This document shows positions 60,648 to 64,000 of a DNA stretch of 64,000 bases, piece by piece (positions within the stretch are counted from its first letter, which is position 1; each line of letters starts with the position of its first letter). The notes under the pieces were generated by a model. It was not told where the DNA came from. It saw nothing but the letters and a program-made list of their open reading frames with translations, and searched no databases. Made by a program: the position numbers and the translations under genes. The DNA is taken from positions 806,001 through 870,000 of the forward strand of contig NZ_QZMS01000007.1 of assembly GCF_003614885.1 (NCBI RefSeq), read 5' to 3'. The stretch is from Photobacterium salinisoli (lineage in GTDB: Bacteria > Pseudomonadota > Gammaproteobacteria > Enterobacterales > Vibrionaceae).

Positions 60648-62243
60648 TTGATCACAACAGCGAACATCACCATGCAGTTTGGCGATAAGCCTCTGTTTGA
60701 AAACATCTCCGTTAAATTCGGCGAAGGAAACCGTTACGGCCTTATCGGTGCTAACGGCTGCGGTAAGTCGACGTTCATGAAAATCCTGAGTGGGGAACTG
60801 GAGCCTTCTGCTGGTGTGGTCAGTAAAGATCCTAACGAGCGTATGGCGAAGTTAGGTCAGGATCAGTTTGCTTTTGAAGCATTCACTGTTGTTGACACCG
60901 TGATCATGGGTCACAAAGAGTTGTGGGAAATCAAAGCGGAACGTGACCGTATCTACTCGCTGCCGGAAATGTCTGAAGAAGACGGTATGCGTGTCGCCGA
61001 TCTGGAAACCGACTTTGCTGAAATGGACGGGTATTCTGCTGAAGCCCGCGCCGGCGAATTGCTGCTTGGCCTGGGTATTCCTGAGCACCTGCACTTCGGT
61101 CTGATGAGCGAAGTGGCGCCTGGTCTGAAAGTACGGGTACTGCTGGCTCAGGTACTGTTTGCCGATCCTGAAATCATGCTGCTGGACGAACCAACGAACA
61201 ACCTGGATATCAATACTATCCGCTGGTTAGAGCAGGTTCTGATGCAGCGTAACTGCACTATGATCATTATTTCGCACGACCGTCACTTCCTGAATACTGT
61301 CTGTACCCATATGGCGGATCTGGATTACGGCGAACTGCGCCTGTTCTCGGGTAACTATGATGAGTACATGGTAGCGGCGACTCAGGCCCGTGAACGTCTG
61401 CTGGCCGACAATGCGAAGAAGAAAGCGCAAATTGCCGAACTGAATACCTTTGTCAGCCGTTTCTCCGCTAACGCCTCGAAAGCGAAACAGGCCACCTCAC
61501 GCCAGAAGCAGATTGATAAAATTCAGCTTGATGAAGTGAAAGCCTCCAGCCGTCAAAACCCGTTCATCCGTTTCGAACAGGAAAAAGAGCTGTTCCGTAA
61601 TGCGCTGGAAGTGGAAGGCCTGAAGCAGGGTTATGGTGAAAATATCCTGATCAATGGCGTTAACCTGATGGTAGAAGTCGGTGAGCGTATTGCCATCATT
61701 GGTGAAAATGGTATCGGTAAGTCAACCTTCCTCAATACCCTGGCGGGCGCCATGACACCGATGAGCGGTATGATTAAGTGGTCTGAGAATGCCAATATTG
61801 GCTTCTACGCACAGGATCATTCTGCTGATTTCGACACCGACATGAACCTGCTGGACTGGATGAGTCAGTGGAAGAATGAAGGCGATGACGAGCAGGTTGT
61901 TCGCGGTATTCTGGGCCGTATGCTGTTCTCGCAAAATGATATCAAGAAATCCGTTCGTGTGATTTCCGGTGGTGAGCAAGGCCGTATGCTGTTCGGTAAA
62001 CTGATCATGCAAAAGCCAAACATCCTGTTAATGGATGAGCCAACCAACCACATGGATATGGAGTCCATTGAGTCTCTGAACCTGGCGCTGGAAAACTACA
62101 GAGGGACACTGATGTTTGTCTCTCACGACCGTCAGTTTGTCTCCTCGGTGGCTACCCGTATTATTGAAATCACCAAAGACGGTGTTAATGACTTCCACGG
62201 TACTTATGACGAGTACCTGCACAAGCAAGGCATTGAGTGCTAA
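60648..62243 (+). CDS. ybiT: ABC-F family ATPase YbiT
   Basis: 531 residues (E. coli YbiT 530). TTG start at 60648 with AGGA 7 bases upstream. Two ABC domains: Walker [10 protein letters not shown] near 37 and GENGIGKST near 345. The first signature is degenerate ([15 protein letters not shown]), as is usual in YbiT, and the second is [11 protein letters not shown]. Both Walker B motifs are [10 protein letters not shown] and [10 protein letters not shown]. No membrane segment is present. ABC-F proteins bind the ribosomal E site and rescue or regulate translation. The linker with [20 protein letters not shown] is the P-site tRNA-interaction region. A leader terminator sits upstream. Confidence 0.96.
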   Translation: MITTANITMQFGDKPLFENISVKFGEGNRYGLIGANGCGKSTFMKILSGELEPSAGVVSKDPNERMAKLGQDQFAFEAFTVVDTVIMGHKELWEIKAERDRIYSLPEMSEEDGMRVADLETDFAEMDGYSAEARAGELLLGLGIPEHLHFGLMSEVAPGLKVRVLLAQVLFADPEIMLLDEPTNNLDINTIRWLEQVLMQRNCTMIIISHDRHFLNTVCTHMADLDYGELRLFSGNYDEYMVAATQARERLLADNAKKKAQIAELNTFVSRFSANASKAKQATSRQKQIDKIQLDEVKASSRQNPFIRFEQEKELFRNALEVEGLKQGYGENILINGVNLMVEVGERIAIIGENGIGKSTFLNTLAGAMTPMSGMIKWSENANIGFYAQDHSADFDTDMNLLDWMSQWKNEGDDEQVVRGILGRMLFSQNDIKKSVRVISGGEQGRMLFGKLIMQKPNILLMDEPTNHMDMESIESLNLALENYRGTLMFVSHDRQFVSSVATRIIEITKDGVNDFHGTYDEYLHKQGIEC

Positions 62244-62262
62244 TCCCGTACTTTTAAAGACA

Positions 62263-62287
62263 GCCGCCTTTCCGGGCGGCTTTTTTT
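62263..62287 (+). terminator. Intrinsic terminator after ybiT
   Basis: GCCGCC, 6-base loop, GGCGGC and a run of seven T, 20 bases after the stop. Confidence 0.9.
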
Positions 62288-62345
62288 ATGCAAAATAGGT
62301 AGCTGAATGGCCAATGCGCCCTGAAGCAGAGTTAAGGAAACCATC

Positions 62346-62795
62346 ATGAATATCTGGGTTGATGCTGATGCTTGCCCGAATGTGATCAAAGAAATCATTT
62401 TTCGTGCCGCTCATCGCGTAGGTGTCTGCACGACATTGGTTGCAAACCATGCCATCCGTGTGCCACCGTCACCGCATATTCGAGCGGTGCAGGTGATGGC
62501 GGGTTTTGATGTCGCTGATAACCATATCGTTCAGCAGCTTGAGCCGGGGGATTTGGTGATTACCGCCGATATCCCGCTTGCTGATGAGGTCATTACTAAA
62601 GGCGGTCACGCGCTCAATCCACGTGGCGAAATGTACAGTAAAGATACGATTAAACAGCGCCTGCAAATGCGGGATTTTATGGAAACCATGCGCAGCAGCG
62701 GTATCCAAACCGGTGGACCGGCACCTATCAGTCAGGCTGACAGACAGCAATTTGCCAATAAACTGGATGTTTTCCTCGCAAAAGCCCGCCGATAA
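62346..62795 (+). CDS. yaiI: YaiI/YqxD family (DUF188) protein
   Basis: 149 residues (E. coli YaiI 152). [20 protein letters not shown] at the start, [18 protein letters not shown] in the middle and [18 protein letters not shown] near the end identify the family. It has a PIN-like fold with clustered Asp residues ([14 protein letters not shown]) and has been suspected of nuclease activity, but no function is established. Single gene with AAGGAAA before ATG. Confidence 0.92.
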   Translation: MNIWVDADACPNVIKEIIFRAAHRVGVCTTLVANHAIRVPPSPHIRAVQVMAGFDVADNHIVQQLEPGDLVITADIPLADEVITKGGHALNPRGEMYSKDTIKQRLQMRDFMETMRSSGIQTGGPAPISQADRQQFANKLDVFLAKARR

Positions 62796-63054
62796 GCCAG
62801 GTCATGTCATACAGGCCCTTTTCGGCTGGTTTGGGGCCTGCCATTCTCTTTCCTTCCACGGCACGACTTCAATTTTTTGCGCTTTGTGCCAGGCTTCAAG
62901 GCTTGCTGTCTGCGCCTGATATGTCTCTGTCGGGCGGTACATGATAAAAAGCTTGCGCTCAGGCTCTTATTTTCATTAAACAACTTGTTTCATCTGCATG
63001 TTGATGAATAAAATTCGTGCTGATGAGTTGGTTATGAATAATAAGGAATAAGCC

Positions 63055-63591
63055 GTGCTGGAACTGACCACCCAAAGATGCGTACTACGCCCACTGACCC
63101 TGAGTGATGCCGAGGCTTTGTTTGATATTTTCTCTGATCCGGACGTGATGAGATATTGGGATAAAAGCCCATGGCAATCCATTGAAGAGGCGAATGACTA
63201 CATACAGGCATCAAAACCTTCATTGGATGAGCCGGAAAAGCTGGTATTGGGTATTTATGAACAACCCGGGCAGCGGTTGTTAGGCAAGTGCATGCTCTTT
63301 AATATTGATCAATATTCGCGCAGAGCCGAGTTGGGTTTTAGTATTTCCAAAGCCTACTGGGGCAGAGGTTTTGTTCAGGAAGTTGCTTCTGCCCTGATTC
63401 AGTTTGCTTTTGAGGAAATGCAACTCAACAGAATAGAAGCAGAAATTGACCCTGATAACACAGGCTCGGCTAAAGTATTGACAAAACTGGGTTTCTCGCT
63501 GGAAGGGTATTTACCTGAAAGGTGGATTGTCGACGGAAAAATGTCAGATTCAGCGATTTATGGCCTGCTAGCGCGTCAGTGGCGTGCTTGA
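63055..63591 (+). CDS. GNAT acetyltransferase of the RimJ/RimL type
   Basis: 178 residues from GTG 63055, with AAGGAA upstream. MLELTTQRCVLRPLTLSDAE is the typical start of RimJ/RimL-like enzymes. The acetyl-CoA loop region is KAYWGRGFVQEVASALIQFA near residue 105, followed by LNRIEAEIDPDNTGSAKVLT and KLGFSLEGYL. These enzymes acetylate N-terminal amines of ribosomal proteins or small molecules; the substrate is unknown. The 260 bases before it contain no gene. Confidence 0.88.
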   Translation: MLELTTQRCVLRPLTLSDAEALFDIFSDPDVMRYWDKSPWQSIEEANDYIQASKPSLDEPEKLVLGIYEQPGQRLLGKCMLFNIDQYSRRAELGFSISKAYWGRGFVQEVASALIQFAFEEMQLNRIEAEIDPDNTGSAKVLTKLGFSLEGYLPERWIVDGKMSDSAIYGLLARQWRA

Positions 63592-63780
63592 GATGGCTTG
63601 CAGGCATTGTGGTGTCGACTATTGCCAACAAACAGAAAACAACCTCCGTTGTTGCTTTATCTGTCATGAAAACAGTCAGTAATAATGCTTATTACTGATT
63701 AACGCTACAGTTTCTTCGAGTAAGGGCTTTTTGAGCAATACTTACAGGTATACGTTGCAAATGGCATCGTTGGAGGAAAT

Positions 63781-64000
63781 ATGTTTACTGTTGAAAAAGT
63801 GGGTAATGACAGGCTCGACATTGAAATGAGTGGTAAGCTGGATTCAGAGGAGATGAGGTCGGCGTTAGATGAACTGCTCGATAAATCATCAGATATTAAA
63901 AATGGCAAAATGCTGTTTGATATAGTGGAATATCATCTGCCTTCCATGGGGGCGATAGGTGTTGAATTGTCTCGCTTTCCATCAATGATGAGGTTTATCC
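63781..64000 (+). CDS. SpoIIAA-like (STAS) domain protein, N-terminal part (partial)
   Basis: The frame is open from ATG 63781, with GGAGG upstream, to the window end: 73 residues so far. MFTVEKVGNDRLDIEMSGKL and the following DSEEMRSALDELLDK helix resemble the SpoIIAA-like family (DUF3478), small single-domain STAS proteins of about 120 residues. Function is not established. The gene continues beyond the window. Confidence 0.7.
   Translation, partial: MFTVEKVGNDRLDIEMSGKLDSEEMRSALDELLDKSSDIKNGKMLFDIVEYHLPSMGAIGVELSRFPSMMRFI

Noticed and set aside
1..64000. tRNA or rRNA genes, complete insertion sequences, prophage or integrase genes
   Set aside because: None was recognised on either strand; the broken MFS gene and the split ATPase show no transposase or target-site duplication nearby.

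Overview
The window looks like a chromosomal segment of a marine gammaproteobacterium of the family Vibrionaceae. Base composition appears to be near 50% G+C, which would suit a higher-GC Photobacterium or Grimontia/Enterovibrio-type genome rather than a typical Vibrio. This placement rests on gene content and protein resemblance (PolB, RplY/RadD/RsuA/Bcr neighbourhood, Cra-FruBKA, PpsR/PpsA, YbiT, aerobactin-type receptor with FhuCDB). It is not based on any rRNA gene, because I found no rRNA or tRNA gene in the window.

Layout. 1-9.2 kb: the 3' end of an EmrD-type efflux gene, a YciU-type DNA-mimic protein, a nucleotidyltransferase overlapping polB, then a leftward five-gene block with a TRAP transporter (dctPQM) and a Cache-domain histidine kinase with a NarL-type regulator. 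9.6-20 kb: DUF1289 protein, rplY, a Fur-controlled TonB-dependent haem-type receptor, radD, a GNAT protein, rsuA, bcr, a DUF2913-like protein and a MATE exporter. The order rplY-radD-rsuA-bcr is also found in E. coli, so the receptor and the GNAT gene look like insertions into an old neighbourhood.

20-40 kb is the most unusual part. It holds a formate channel, a cysteine-type formate dehydrogenase with two hydrogenase/sulfite-reductase-like electron-transfer subunits, a second and divergent PEP synthase, a P-type cation ATPase broken by one stop codon, and a tight leftward operon acs-E1alpha-E1beta-E2-ACP: a pyruvate-dehydrogenase-like complex with its own acyl carrier protein and acyl-CoA synthetase but no E3. 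An ABC transporter/lipocalin operon of the AttEFGH/YbbAP type follows. A 14-base motif is repeated (13/14 identical) in the two divergent promoter regions bracketing the ATPase-to-acs part.

40-50 kb is classical central carbon control: cra divergent from fruBKA with several Cra operators between them, then ppsR divergent from the housekeeping ppsA. 50-58 kb is accessory: a 141-bp direct repeat made of palindromes, an AT-rich lipoprotein with an EF-hand, the wreck of an MFS exporter, and an intact hydroxamate-siderophore uptake set (fhuCDB and an IutA-like receptor) with Fur-box-like sequences. The picture is of siderophore uptake without siderophore export. 58-64 kb: a long-form glyceraldehyde-3-phosphate dehydrogenase, YbiT with an intrinsic terminator in its leader, YaiI, a RimJ/L-type GNAT, and the start of a SpoIIAA-like (STAS) protein cut by the window edge.

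Similarity statements come from reading the sequence and memory of the families; no search was run.
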